Assembly (NCBI GenBank): GCA_002413395.1
Contig: DHWX01000114.1
Coordinates: forward strand, 1 to 8,070
Length of the DNA stretch: 8,070 nucleotides
From: Polaromonas sp. UBA5171
GTDB taxonomy: Bacteria; Pseudomonadota; Gammaproteobacteria; Burkholderiales; Burkholderiaceae_C
Direction of reading: 5' to 3'
Position 1 is the first letter of the stretch. The number at the start of each line of letters is the position of its first letter. Positions 1 to 6,631 of the stretch are shown here, piece after piece. Position numbers and translations under genes: made by a program. A model generated the notes under the pieces. The model was given only the letters and a program-made list of their open reading frames with translations. It was not told the DNA's origin and ran no database searches.

Positions 1-49
1 GCGACCTCTCCCTTCCCAAGGGAGTGCTCTGCCACTGAGCCAAATGGGC
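1..49 (-). tRNA. Partial tRNA in the tRNA-Thr slot; anticodon reads GGG
   Basis: On the minus strand positions 49 to 1 fold as the first 49 nucleotides or so of a tRNA; the T-arm and 3' end are cut by the window edge. The acceptor strand starts GCCCATT, the D-stem pairs GCTC with GAGC, the anticodon stem pairs CTCCC with GGGAG, and the 7-base loop is TTGGGAA. The variable loop is AGGTC. The order Tyr-Gly-this gene matches the familiar tRNA-Tyr/Gly/Thr-tuf cluster, and the body resembles beta-proteobacterial tRNA-Thr(GGT), whose loop is TTGGTAA. As written, however, the anticodon at 15-17 is GGG, which would read proline codons. The body starts with G1 rather than the C1 typical of tRNA-Pro. 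I am confident this is a tRNA, but its amino acid identity is unresolved. Confidence 0.85.
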
Positions 50-130
50 TAAATTCAAACTTACTCATCATTGCCTGGCGCAAATTCAACCAGCAAAACT
101 CCATGATCAACGCGCCACGACGCAACTTCA

Positions 131-204
131 TGGAGCGGGAGACGGGAATCGAACCCGCGTCATTAGCTTGGAAGGCTAGGGTTCTACCATTGAACTACTC
201 CCGC
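131..204 (-). tRNA. tRNA-Gly (anticodon TCC)
   Basis: The minus strand of 204 to 131 gives a complete cloverleaf. The 5' acceptor GCGGGAG pairs with CTCCCGC, the D-stem is GTTC/GAAC, and the T-arm carries GGTTCGATTCC. The discriminator T is followed by an encoded CCA at 133-131. The anticodon loop CTTCCAA gives anticodon TCC, reading GGA and GGG glycine codons. The top pair of the anticodon stem is a C-A mismatch, which I recall as normal for this beta-proteobacterial isoacceptor. It lies 131 bases after tRNA-Tyr and 81 bases before the next tRNA, and is probably cut from a common precursor. Confidence 0.96.
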
Positions 205-335
205 GCAGCTCTGCTTATTCAATTCACACCATGACATCGCACTCGATGACCTTGCAACCCAAAACAAACTTGCGGTCAATCACCTTATCGTTTTTGTCTT
301 ACGCTGTCCGACTTACCAAAAAATCAACCAAAATC

Positions 336-421
336 TGGTGGATGGGGCTGGATTCGAACCAGCGTAGGCGTTAGCCAACAGATTTACAGTCTGCCCCCTT
401 TAGCCACTCGGGCACCCATCC
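336..421 (-). tRNA. tRNA-Tyr (anticodon GTA)
   Basis: The minus strand of 421 to 336 forms an 86-nt class II tRNA with a long variable arm. The acceptor GGATGGG pairs with CCCATCC, the discriminator is A, and CCA is encoded at 338-336. The anticodon loop CTGTAAA gives anticodon GTA, reading UAU and UAC. The long variable arm (between the anticodon stem and the GGTTCGAATCC T-arm) fits bacterial tRNA-Tyr. It is the first gene of the tRNA cluster, which in most proteobacteria continues through tRNA-Gly and tRNA-Thr into tuf (EF-Tu). That part would lie beyond the left edge. Confidence 0.97.
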
Positions 422-430
422 TTCTCACCA

Positions 431-465
431 AGGCAAGCGCAATTCGTCACCAAATGCGCCTGCCT
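431..465 (-). other. Imperfect inverted repeat just upstream of tRNA-Tyr
   Basis: The arm at 431-444 and the arm at 452-465 match as inverted repeats at 11 of 14 positions, separated by 7 bases. The structure would sit in the 5' leader of the tRNA transcript, starting 10 bases before tRNA-Tyr. It could be an RNase processing or anti-termination structure. There is no T-run after it on either strand, so I do not call it a terminator. Confidence 0.4.
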
Positions 466-550
466 GGAAACCTGGCTTGCGCCCTGCTTGTATTTTTCGC
501 CGTATCCGGCCCAAACACATGAATCCCTGCTCTTTCCCAGCGAACTTAGC

Positions 551-556
551 ATTATA
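551..556 (-). promoter_or_regulatory. Candidate -10 box of the tRNA cluster promoter
   Basis: The minus strand carries a perfect TATAAT, preceded by GTGGC. It lies in the only non-coding stretch upstream of tRNA-Tyr (422-600), about 130 bases before the tRNA. No good -35 hexamer is seen at 16-18 bases; the best is ATCCTG at 17 bases. Transcription would start near 544 and give a leader of about 120 bases containing the 431-465 inverted repeat. The call rests on the -10 box and position only. Confidence 0.45.
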
Positions 557-600
557 GCCACATTCTTTGGAAGCAGGATATCCAGGAAGGTGCCCAGACC

Positions 601-1422
601 TCATCCAGACTTGGGCAATTGAGTTGCACCGTGGCACTTTTTGTACTTCTTGCCACTACCGCATGGGCACAGGTCATTACGTCCGGGCACCGCCGCCTTG
701 CGCACCATCTCTACTCGCGGTCCCAGCGCCCGCCAGAGCTCGCGCAGGTCATACACCGCCCAGATCGCCTCGCCAAAAGCGTTCAGCCGGGCTATGCTGA
801 CGCTGGGTGCACCGCCTTCGCTGAAGGGCGACAATTCAGGCGCAACGGCGTCGTCTTCGGTCATGGTCACCACGGCCTGCAATGCGCCGTCCAGCCATTT
901 GGCAGCGTCCTTGTCGCGCGGTGGAGTCCATTCCTCGGGCCAGCTCTCCACGGCAAACATGAAGCCCAGCGCCCACACCTGAGCAAACGCGGGCAGGTCC
1001 TCGCCTTTGAAAGCGGCTTGTTCTTGCGCGGGCATCTCGGCCACGGCACCGCGAATGTCCATGACTTCTGGGCAGTAGCAGAGTGCGTCTTCCAGAGAGT
1101 CCACTTCAGCATCGAGCGCCATGCCGACCTCGTTCCAGCGCTGGTTCCAGAGTGTGAGAAAGCGCTCACGCTGCGTTTCGCTGGCAAATGAGCCGCTTTC
1201 AGCATCAGGTTCATCCCCGTCGGTGGGCGTGCCCAGCAGCACCTGCAGGTATTCAGCGGCATCGATGGGGCGGCGCGAACAAATCATGGCGGCCATGAAG
1301 CCCTCACAAAACTCCCATTGCGGCGTTTCATCGTAACGGGTGCGCAGGTCGTCAAGGATGGCCTCCAGTTCATCGAAAATCCCGGTTTCCAATGATGAGG
1401 GGACATGAGGGGAAGAAATCAT
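601..1422 (-). CDS. UPF0149/YecA-like protein with C-terminal SEC-C zinc motif
   Basis: The product has 273 residues. The N-terminal and central part (about 15-190) is an alpha-helical acidic region of the UPF0149/YecA type (motifs around FCEGFMAAM at 38-46, and QVWALGFM near 148-155). The C-terminus (247-264) is a clear SEC-C motif, PGRNDLCPCGSGKKYKKCHG, with Cys252, Cys254, Cys263 and His264 as the likely zinc ligands. The same motif ends SecA and many YecA proteins, where it binds metal and can mediate SecB or ribosome contact. The molecular role of this family is not settled, so no function is assigned. The ATG at 1422 has no convincing Shine-Dalgarno sequence. It is the last gene of the minus-strand series, 62 bases after the PIN gene; 179 bases then separate it from tRNA-Tyr. 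Confidence 0.88.
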   Translation of the reverse strand: MISSPHVPSSLETGIFDELEAILDDLRTRYDETPQWEFCEGFMAAMICSRRPIDAAEYLQVLLGTPTDGDEPDAESGSFASETQRERFLTLWNQRWNEVGMALDAEVDSLEDALCYCPEVMDIRGAVAEMPAQEQAAFKGEDLPAFAQVWALGFMFAVESWPEEWTPPRDKDAAKWLDGALQAVVTMTEDDAVAPELSPFSEGGAPSVSIARLNAFGEAIWAVYDLRELWRALGPRVEMVRKAAVPGRNDLCPCGSGKKYKKCHGATQLPKSG

Positions 1423-1476
1423 GGTGATGAATAGGGTTGCTGCATCAAGCGCTTTGGGGGTGCATCTACGCTTAAT

Positions 1477-1493
1477 GCTATTAATTATATAGC
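1477..1493. repeat. Short AT-rich palindrome (probable dispersed intergenic element)
   Basis: GCTATTAATTATATAGC has perfect 5-bp arms, GCTAT and ATAGC, around an AT core, in otherwise GC-rich sequence. The flanks, with CATCAAGCGCT at 1443-1453 and AGCTACCTGCACC after the palindrome, resemble pieces of a small repeat that I recall as common between genes in Comamonadaceae genomes. The stop codon of the PIN gene (1485-1487) lies inside the palindrome. Membership of a repeat family is recalled, not tested. Confidence 0.45.
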
Positions 1494-1952
1494 TACCTGC
1501 ACCCGCAATCCAAGGTTCATGAGCCGTTTTTTCATTGAAATGATGGCCTGATCCTTGCTGAGCAACAATGCGCGCTGGGCCACTGCCAAATCGATGAATT
1601 TCTGGTCATCCGGATCGCTGCAGATCGCGCTGGCTTTGGCGGCGACTTCCGTCAGGCGGGCATGCTGATCAAACCCATCCAACACATGCAGCGCGCTCAA
1701 TTGGTAAAAGTCGAGGCGCGCGACAATTTTCGGGTAGGTCAGCACACGCGCCAGTTCGTCGCGCATGGCTTGCGTTGCCACCCAGTCGACTTCGCCGGCT
1801 TGCAGCGCGTTCTTTAACGGGCGTGACGCCACAGCGCTGAAGACAAACACATCGAGAACGATGTTGGTGTCGAGAACGACGGGGATTCCACGCCCTTTGA
1901 GTACGGGCGAGAAAGCGGGAAGGGAAAAAATGGAGTCTGTGCACGCGCTCAC
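1485..1952 (-). CDS. PIN-domain ribonuclease, toxin-like (COG1569 type)
   Basis: The product has 155 residues. A PIN domain occupies about 24-145. It opens with VVLDTNIVLD, in which Asp28 is the first metal-binding acidic residue. Glu66 in RDEL follows, then the acidic cluster CSDPDDQKFIDLA (Asp113, Asp115, Asp116, Asp121), then Asp134 in LLLSKDQAI. These match the Mg/Mn-dependent nuclease site of the PIN fold, in the COG1569 group annotated as putative toxin components. Length is normal apart from about 22 extra N-terminal residues. The start is a GTG at 1952 with GGGGA about five bases upstream; no ATG occurs in frame before the PIN domain. It begins 12 bases after the methyltransferase stop, in the same frame. 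No antitoxin gene is seen on either side, so it may be orphaned or act as a housekeeping RNase. Confidence 0.85.
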   Translation of the reverse strand: MSACTDSIFSLPAFSPVLKGRGIPVVLDTNIVLDVFVFSAVASRPLKNALQAGEVDWVATQAMRDELARVLTYPKIVARLDFYQLSALHVLDGFDQHARLTEVAAKASAICSDPDDQKFIDLAVAQRALLLSKDQAIISMKKRLMNLGLRVQVAI

Positions 1953-1964
1953 TGCGTTCCCCGG

Positions 1965-3323
1965 TTATCCGACCTCATTTTTTCCGGGGGCCTGATCCAC
2001 CGATTTGCCCCGCGCCGAGCCAGCCACCATATCAAAACGGAACAATCTGCATTCAATCGGGCCATTCCACATCGGCACGCGGCGCGACTCCTTGAGACGC
2101 ATCTTACCGGGCAGTTTCAGGTCAGGCGTCAGGATATAGGCAGTCCAGCCAGCATAATTTTTCTTCCAGTGCGCCGCCAGCCGCGGAAAGAAATCAGACG
2201 CTTCTTCGCCGCTGTCGGTCTGCGCCTGCTCGCGCCCGGGGTTGGCGGAGCGGTCTCGCGGGATGGCGGCCACAGCCTCGTTAGGGCGCAGCGGCTGGCC
2301 AAACTCGTCAACACCCTGGCGCCGCTCATCCCTTTGATGGCGGCTCTGAACACCCGAAATCCCGGCCACACCTGCCACGTCAATCCGCTCGCCATACGGT
2401 GGGTTGACCAGCATGACGCCGGTGGGCGCTGGTGGCATACGCTGCAGCGCATCGCCGCCGCGCAGCTGCACGGCGTGAGCGACACCCGCGCGTTCGGCAT
2501 TGCGCTCGGCAAAATCAACCATCCGGAAGGACACGTCGCTGCCAAATACCGGGGCTAGGGGCTCGGTGATGGCGGCCTCGGCCTGATCCAGCAAACCTTC
2601 CCACACATGGGCCTGGAACGGCAGGTATTTCTGGAAGGCAAAGCGGCGATTGATGCCCGGGGCGATGTTGCAGGCGATCTGCGCGGCCTCGATCACGATG
2701 GTGCCCGAACCACAGCAGGGGTCATACAGCGGCACGCCCTCCTTGCAAAGCTGATCCCAGCCGCTGGCGGCAATCATGGCCGCAGCCAGGGTTTCCTTCA
2801 GCGGGGCATCACCCTTGTCTTCGCGCCAGCCGCGTTTGAACAGCGGCTCACCCGAGGTGTCGATGTAAATGGTGACCGTATCGGTAGTCAGGTGCGCGTA
2901 CACCCGCACGTCGGGCCAGTGGGTATCGACGTCGGGACGCACATCCAATTTGGCGCGAAAGCGGTCGGCAATCGCATCCTTGATCTTGAGCGCGGCAAAG
3001 TTCAGACTGGTCAGCGGGCTGTGCTGCGCCGTGATCTCGACCTTGAAGGTCTGCCTGGGGGTGAACCATATTTCCCACGCCACGTTGGCCGCAGCGTTGT
3101 AGAGGTCTTGCTCGCTCCGGTATTGGTTGTGCTGCAGTTCAATCAGTACGCGCTGGGCCAGCCGGCTGTGCAGGTTGAGTTCCAAGGCGTCGCGCCACGA
3201 GCCCTGCAACTGGACACCGGCGCGCCAGGCTTTACCCTGGGTGCCGGTAATGCGCTGAACCTCAGTGTCCAACAGGGTTTCCACTCCAGCGGCACAGGGT
3301 AAAAATAATTGAAGTTGGTTCAT
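1965..3323 (-). CDS. rlmL: THUMP-domain RlmL-like 23S rRNA guanine-N2 methyltransferase
   Basis: The product has 452 residues and resembles the N-terminal (RlmL) half of the E. coli RlmKL fusion, which makes m2G2445 in 23S rRNA; the RlmK half is absent. Residues 1-60 form a ferredoxin-like start and about 60-160 a THUMP RNA-binding domain. A class I SAM-dependent methyltransferase fold follows. Its motif I is LYDPCCGSGT (199-208), the acidic SAM ligand is probably Asp263 in GSDVS, and the catalytic NPPYGERI is at 307-314. APLKETLAAAM (173-183) and the C-terminal KLPGKMRLKESRRVPMW are also family hallmarks. A hydrophilic, Arg/Gln/Glu-rich insert spans about 315-376 between motif IV and FFPRLAAHWKK. 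The ATG at 3323 has TAAGAG upstream. It sits 29 bases after rpoN. Substrate assignment is by family only. Confidence 0.9.
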   Translation of the reverse strand: MNQLQLFLPCAAGVETLLDTEVQRITGTQGKAWRAGVQLQGSWRDALELNLHSRLAQRVLIELQHNQYRSEQDLYNAAANVAWEIWFTPRQTFKVEITAQHSPLTSLNFAALKIKDAIADRFRAKLDVRPDVDTHWPDVRVYAHLTTDTVTIYIDTSGEPLFKRGWREDKGDAPLKETLAAAMIAASGWDQLCKEGVPLYDPCCGSGTIVIEAAQIACNIAPGINRRFAFQKYLPFQAHVWEGLLDQAEAAITEPLAPVFGSDVSFRMVDFAERNAERAGVAHAVQLRGGDALQRMPPAPTGVMLVNPPYGERIDVAGVAGISGVQSRHQRDERRQGVDEFGQPLRPNEAVAAIPRDRSANPGREQAQTDSGEEASDFFPRLAAHWKKNYAGWTAYILTPDLKLPGKMRLKESRRVPMWNGPIECRLFRFDMVAGSARGKSVDQAPGKNEVG

Positions 3324-3352
3324 AAGTAACTCTTACGGCGCAATGAAACGGT

Positions 3353-4900
3353 TTACAGTGATTTGCGCAGGCTGGTGGGCGCGATGCGCAGGGCTTCGCG
3401 GTACTTGGCCACAGTGCGGCGCGCGCATTCAATGCCCTGCTCCTTGAGCATTTCGGAAATCTGGTGGTCGCTGAGCGGTTTTTTGGGGCTCTCGGACGCA
3501 ACAAACTGCTTGATGAGCGCACGTACCGCCGTGCTGGAGGCGTTGCCACCGGTTTCGGTGCCCAGCGCCGAGCCAAAGAAGTATTTCAGTTCAAAGGTTC
3601 CGAAAGGCGTACTCATGTATTTAGCCGTGGTGACCCGCGAGATGGTGGATTCGTGCAGGCCCAGCTCGTCGGCAATTTCGCGCAGGACCAGCGGTCGCAT
3701 CGCCAGCTCGCCGTGGGTGAAGAAGTTTTTCTGCCGCTCCACAATCGCGCTGCTGACGCGCAGGATGGTATCAAAACGCTGCTGAATGTTCTTGATGAAC
3801 CAGCGCGCTTCCTGCAGCCGCTGCTGCAACGCCTGACCGTTTTGACCCGCACCCTTGCCGCTGTGCTGCTTCAGCGCGTTGGCATACATGTCATGGATGC
3901 GCAAACGCGGCATGACATCACTATTGAGCGACACCTTGAAGCCCCGGCCTGATTTGACGACGATGACGTCCGGCACAACAAGGTTGCGCTCGACATTGGC
4001 AAAACGGCGCCCGGGCTTGGGGTCCAGCCGCGCAATCACCGCAATCGCGCCCTTGATGACCGCTTCCGGAAAGCCGCACAGGTGCGACAGGCGCCTGACA
4101 TCGCGTTTGGCCAGCAATTCCATGGACTGTTGGCACATGGCCATGGCGGCCCGGGTTGCGTCGCAATCCTTGCAATCGAGCAGCTGCAGGCTCAGGCACT
4201 CGGCCAGGGTGCGTGCGCCGACTCCGGCGGGCTCCATGTGCTGCAGCAATTTGAGCGCCATGGCAAAGCGCTGCTCCAGCTCTTCGGTCTCTTCCAGGTC
4301 ATTACCCGCCAGGCCGGCTGCGAGCGCGGCCAGGCTGTCTTCCAGGTAGCCATCGTCATTGAGCGACTCAATCAGGAAATACAGGGCCGCGCGATCTTCT
4401 TCGGACAGGCGCAGACCCAGCGCCTGCTGGTGCAAATGGTCTTGCAGTGACTCATGGGCACTCGTCAGGTCAGAAGCTTCGGCGTCGCCGTCGTCGAGGT
4501 TGTTTTTGCGGGCTGGCGCGTCGCCACCCCATTCACTATCATTGGGTGCGGACTCGACCGAACCATCGCCGTCCCAATTCTCTTCAAGCCTCGCTTCGGG
4601 GCTTATTTCAGGGTCATTTTGGCCTGCAGATACTGATTCACCTGAACCATCAGCTATTGAATCAGTAGTTTCCTCTGACTCCCGGATGTCCTGATTGACT
4701 GGCGTGTTGGCCTGCTCCAGGCCGAACTCTTCGCGCACAGCGGCCTCTTCGGACAGTTCCAGAAACGGATTTTCATCAAGCATCTGCCCGACTTCCTGGC
4801 TCAGTTCCAGGGTGGACAGTTGCAGCAGGCGGATTGACTGCTGCAACTGAGGCGTGAGTGCCAAATGCTGCGAAACGCGAAGAGAGAGACCTTGCTTCAT
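3353..4900 (-). CDS. rpoN: RNA polymerase sigma-54 factor
   Basis: Sigma-54 directs core RNA polymerase to -24/-12 promoters and needs an AAA+ enhancer-binding protein to open DNA. The 515-residue product shows the full family layout. Region I (1-50) is rich in Gln and Leu (LALTPQLQQSIRLLQL). Region II (about 50-150) is long and acidic and accounts for the length above the E. coli protein. A core-binding domain (about 150-345) follows, then the HTH with LHESTISRV (415-423) and FELKYFF (436-442). The RpoN box ARRTVAKYRE is at 493-502. The ATG at 4900 has only a weak ribosome-binding site. The 165-base gap after lptB has no terminator I can support, so co-transcription is likely. The usual downstream genes hpf and ptsN are not here. 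Confidence 0.98.
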   Translation of the reverse strand: MKQGLSLRVSQHLALTPQLQQSIRLLQLSTLELSQEVGQMLDENPFLELSEEAAVREEFGLEQANTPVNQDIRESEETTDSIADGSGESVSAGQNDPEISPEARLEENWDGDGSVESAPNDSEWGGDAPARKNNLDDGDAEASDLTSAHESLQDHLHQQALGLRLSEEDRAALYFLIESLNDDGYLEDSLAALAAGLAGNDLEETEELEQRFAMALKLLQHMEPAGVGARTLAECLSLQLLDCKDCDATRAAMAMCQQSMELLAKRDVRRLSHLCGFPEAVIKGAIAVIARLDPKPGRRFANVERNLVVPDVIVVKSGRGFKVSLNSDVMPRLRIHDMYANALKQHSGKGAGQNGQALQQRLQEARWFIKNIQQRFDTILRVSSAIVERQKNFFTHGELAMRPLVLREIADELGLHESTISRVTTAKYMSTPFGTFELKYFFGSALGTETGGNASSTAVRALIKQFVASESPKKPLSDHQISEMLKEQGIECARRTVAKYREALRIAPTSLRKSL

Positions 4901-5065
4901 CTCAACAACCGATCAGCCGGCCAAGACCCTGCCCGGAAGTGTGACGAAGCACGCGCGCGCAACCAGCATGGAGGCCATAGAACGCAGCACCGAGCCGCCC
5001 CAAGCAAGTTCAGTTCCTTCGGGGGCAGCAAAGGACGCGCAGCGACAAGCGTGGGGGCCATATCA

Positions 5066-5848
5066 CTACATCTTGAAGTGTTCGCCGAGATAGACGCGAC
5101 GCACATCGGCATTGTTGACGATCTCTGACGGCGCACCCGCCGCCAGCACATGACCGTCGTTGATGATGTAGGCGTGATCGCAAATACCCAGTGTTTCGCG
5201 CACATTGTGGTCGGTGATCAACACGCCAATGCCGCGCGATTTCAGGAAACTGATGATGCGCTGAATTTCAATCACGGCAATTGGGTCAATTCCGGCAAAC
5301 GGCTCATCAAGCAAAATGAACCGCGGCTGGGTCGCCAGGGCCCGCGCAATCTCGACGCGGCGGCGCTCACCACCCGACAGCGCGGGTGCTGGCGAGTCGC
5401 GCAGATGGTCAACCCGTAAATCCCGCAGCAGGGCATCGAGCCGCGTCTCGATGTCCACATGACCCAGTGGCCTGCCTGCGTCGTCGCGCTGTAACTCCAG
5501 CACGGCACGCACATTTTCTTCCACGGTCAGATTGCGAAAAATCGAGGCCTCCTGCGGCAAGTAACTCAGCCCCAGGCGGGCACGCCGGTGAATCGGCATG
5601 TGCTCTACCGGTTGTCCGTCGATGGAAATTTCGCCTGCATCGGCCCGTACCAAGCCCACAATCATGTAAAACGAGGTGGTTTTGCCCGCCCCATTGGGAC
5701 CCAGCAGCCCCACCACCTCGCCTTTTTGTACGGCCAGAGAGACATCCTGAACCACCTTGCGGCTGCCATAGGACTTCTGCAGCCCCTGCACGACCAGGCG
5801 ACTGGGCGTTGCAGTATCTGCCACTGCTGTGTCAGGCACCTGATTCAT
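5066..5848 (-). CDS. lptB: LPS export ABC transporter ATP-binding protein LptB
   Basis: This is the cytoplasmic ATPase of the LptB2FGC machine that extracts LPS from the inner membrane and pushes it along the Lpt bridge. The 260-residue product has all ABC motifs. These are Walker A GPNGAGKT (50-57), the Q-loop LPQEASIF (Gln99), the signature LSGGERRR (157-164), Walker B FILLDEP with catalytic Glu182, and the H-loop ITDHNVRETL (His214). The frame stays open upstream to 6046, but those 66 residues are Pro/Arg-rich and overlap lptA. The ATG at 5848, 16 bases after the lptA stop and giving the usual family N-terminus, is therefore chosen. rpoN follows 165 bases downstream, the standard proteobacterial order. 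Confidence 0.97.
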   Translation of the reverse strand: MNQVPDTAVADTATPSRLVVQGLQKSYGSRKVVQDVSLAVQKGEVVGLLGPNGAGKTTSFYMIVGLVRADAGEISIDGQPVEHMPIHRRARLGLSYLPQEASIFRNLTVEENVRAVLELQRDDAGRPLGHVDIETRLDALLRDLRVDHLRDSPAPALSGGERRRVEIARALATQPRFILLDEPFAGIDPIAVIEIQRIISFLKSRGIGVLITDHNVRETLGICDHAYIINDGHVLAAGAPSEIVNNADVRRVYLGEHFKM

Positions 5849-5864
5849 CTGTTGCCGGTTCTTT

Positions 5865-6500
5865 CTAGTTTTTTGGAGTTCCCAGCGTGGTGCTGGGGCG
5901 CAGGCTGGGCGTGGGGCCAGCGGGCGGCGCTGGCGGGGTGCTGTCCGGTGCGGATGCGGCGGTGCGAGGCGCCAGCATGGCGCGAATTCGTCCAGAGGGG
6001 TTGACGGCCGAGCGGTTCTTAACGCCTCCATCGACGGTAAACACATCGGTCAGATTGTCATAGACAATCAGCGCGCCAGTGGTTTCATCAACCAAAGTCG
6101 CGCCATTCAAGCGGCGAACCACGGCGCGACCGATGAACTTGACGATATCCGGCCGACTGTCATATTCGATGCGTTCGCCCTCCCCTTCAATGTACTCATC
6201 GACTCCATCGCGCTTTTTGCGGTAGAAGGCAAGCTTGCCCGGCGCGGCAATCACCACGGCCTGCTGGTAGCCCTCAGGGTTCTGGCTCACATCCACGCGC
6301 CCGCCACGGATGATCGTCGTGCCTTTGGTAATCACCACGTTGCCAGTGAACACGCTGGTCTGCTTCAGGTCGTCGTAGCGCAAGGCATCGGCTTCGGCGT
6401 TCATGGGCTTGTCGCGATCGGCTGTTTCAGCCGCGACCGGAAACACCGTCCCCGCCGCCAGGGCGGCCATAACAATCAGGGAAAAAAAGGGATGTCTCAT
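5865..6500 (-). CDS. lptA: Periplasmic LPS transport protein LptA
   Basis: LptA forms the periplasmic beta-jellyroll bridge carrying LPS from LptC to LptD. With the start at 6500 the product has 211 residues. A Sec signal peptide (1-24) ends in PVAA before ETADRD. The OstA/LptA fold follows at about 33-165, with NAEADALRYDDLKQTSVFTG and FIGRAVVRRLNG, the typical spaced beta-strand motifs. Residues 176-211 are a Pro/Ala/Ser/Thr-rich tail not needed for the fold. The frame is open to an ATG at 6545, but starting there would add 15 residues ahead of a normal signal peptide. A good SD is lacking at either start. The gene upstream is not lptC, which is the usual neighbour; instead a gene-free gap and an L,D-transpeptidase are found. 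Confidence 0.93.
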   Translation of the reverse strand: MRHPFFSLIVMAALAAGTVFPVAAETADRDKPMNAEADALRYDDLKQTSVFTGNVVITKGTTIIRGGRVDVSQNPEGYQQAVVIAAPGKLAFYRKKRDGVDEYIEGEGERIEYDSRPDIVKFIGRAVVRRLNGATLVDETTGALIVYDNLTDVFTVDGGVKNRSAVNPSGRIRAMLAPRTAASAPDSTPPAPPAGPTPSLRPSTTLGTPKN

Positions 6501-6534
6501 AAGGCACGAATCTTGCTGCTTGAAGGGTCCTGTC

Positions 6535-6540
6535 ATTGTA
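6535..6540 (-). promoter_or_regulatory. Candidate -10 box for lptA-lptB-rpoN
   Basis: The minus strand reads TACAAT, 35 bases before the chosen lptA start, preceded by TGGC as in the tRNA promoter candidate. No recognisable -35 is at the right distance (GGCCAT at 17 bases), so it would need an activator or another sigma factor. An inverted repeat AGCCA-TGC-TGGCT (6540-6552) abuts it and could be an operator. This is a tentative call. Confidence 0.28.
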
Positions 6541-6631
6541 GCCATGCTGGCTGGGGAATGGCCCTGGTGGAAAAATTTTGATATTTTCCCGCACCCATCA
6601 CAAACTTTTAGCCCCTTGGGCGGCGCTTCTG

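Noticed and set aside
11..25. Palindrome around the anticodon read as a tRNA on the plus strand
   Set aside because: The D-arm, D-loop and variable loop fit only the minus strand.
619..1191. Plus-strand 190-residue open frame opposite the SEC-C gene
   Set aside because: The minus strand encodes a clear SEC-C motif and a coherent family protein; this is its shadow.
1477..1493. Terminator between the PIN and SEC-C genes
   Set aside because: The stem is AT-rich with 5 perfect pairs and no following T-run, and overlaps the stop codon.
2607..3302. Plus-strand 231-residue open frame opposite the methyltransferase
   Set aside because: It is antisense to a strongly supported gene and has no motif; long antisense frames are expected in GC-rich DNA.
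3464..4349. Plus-strand open frames opposite rpoN
   Set aside because: Their composition mirrors rpoN codons, with no recognisable domain.
5849..6046. 66-residue N-terminal extension of LptB
   Set aside because: It overlaps lptA, is Pro/Arg-rich, and has no match to the LptB family, which starts near the ATG at 5848.
6501..6545. 15-residue N-terminal extension of LptA
   Set aside because: It would place polar residues before a normal signal peptide and overlaps the candidate -10 box; the ATG at 6500 gives a standard start.
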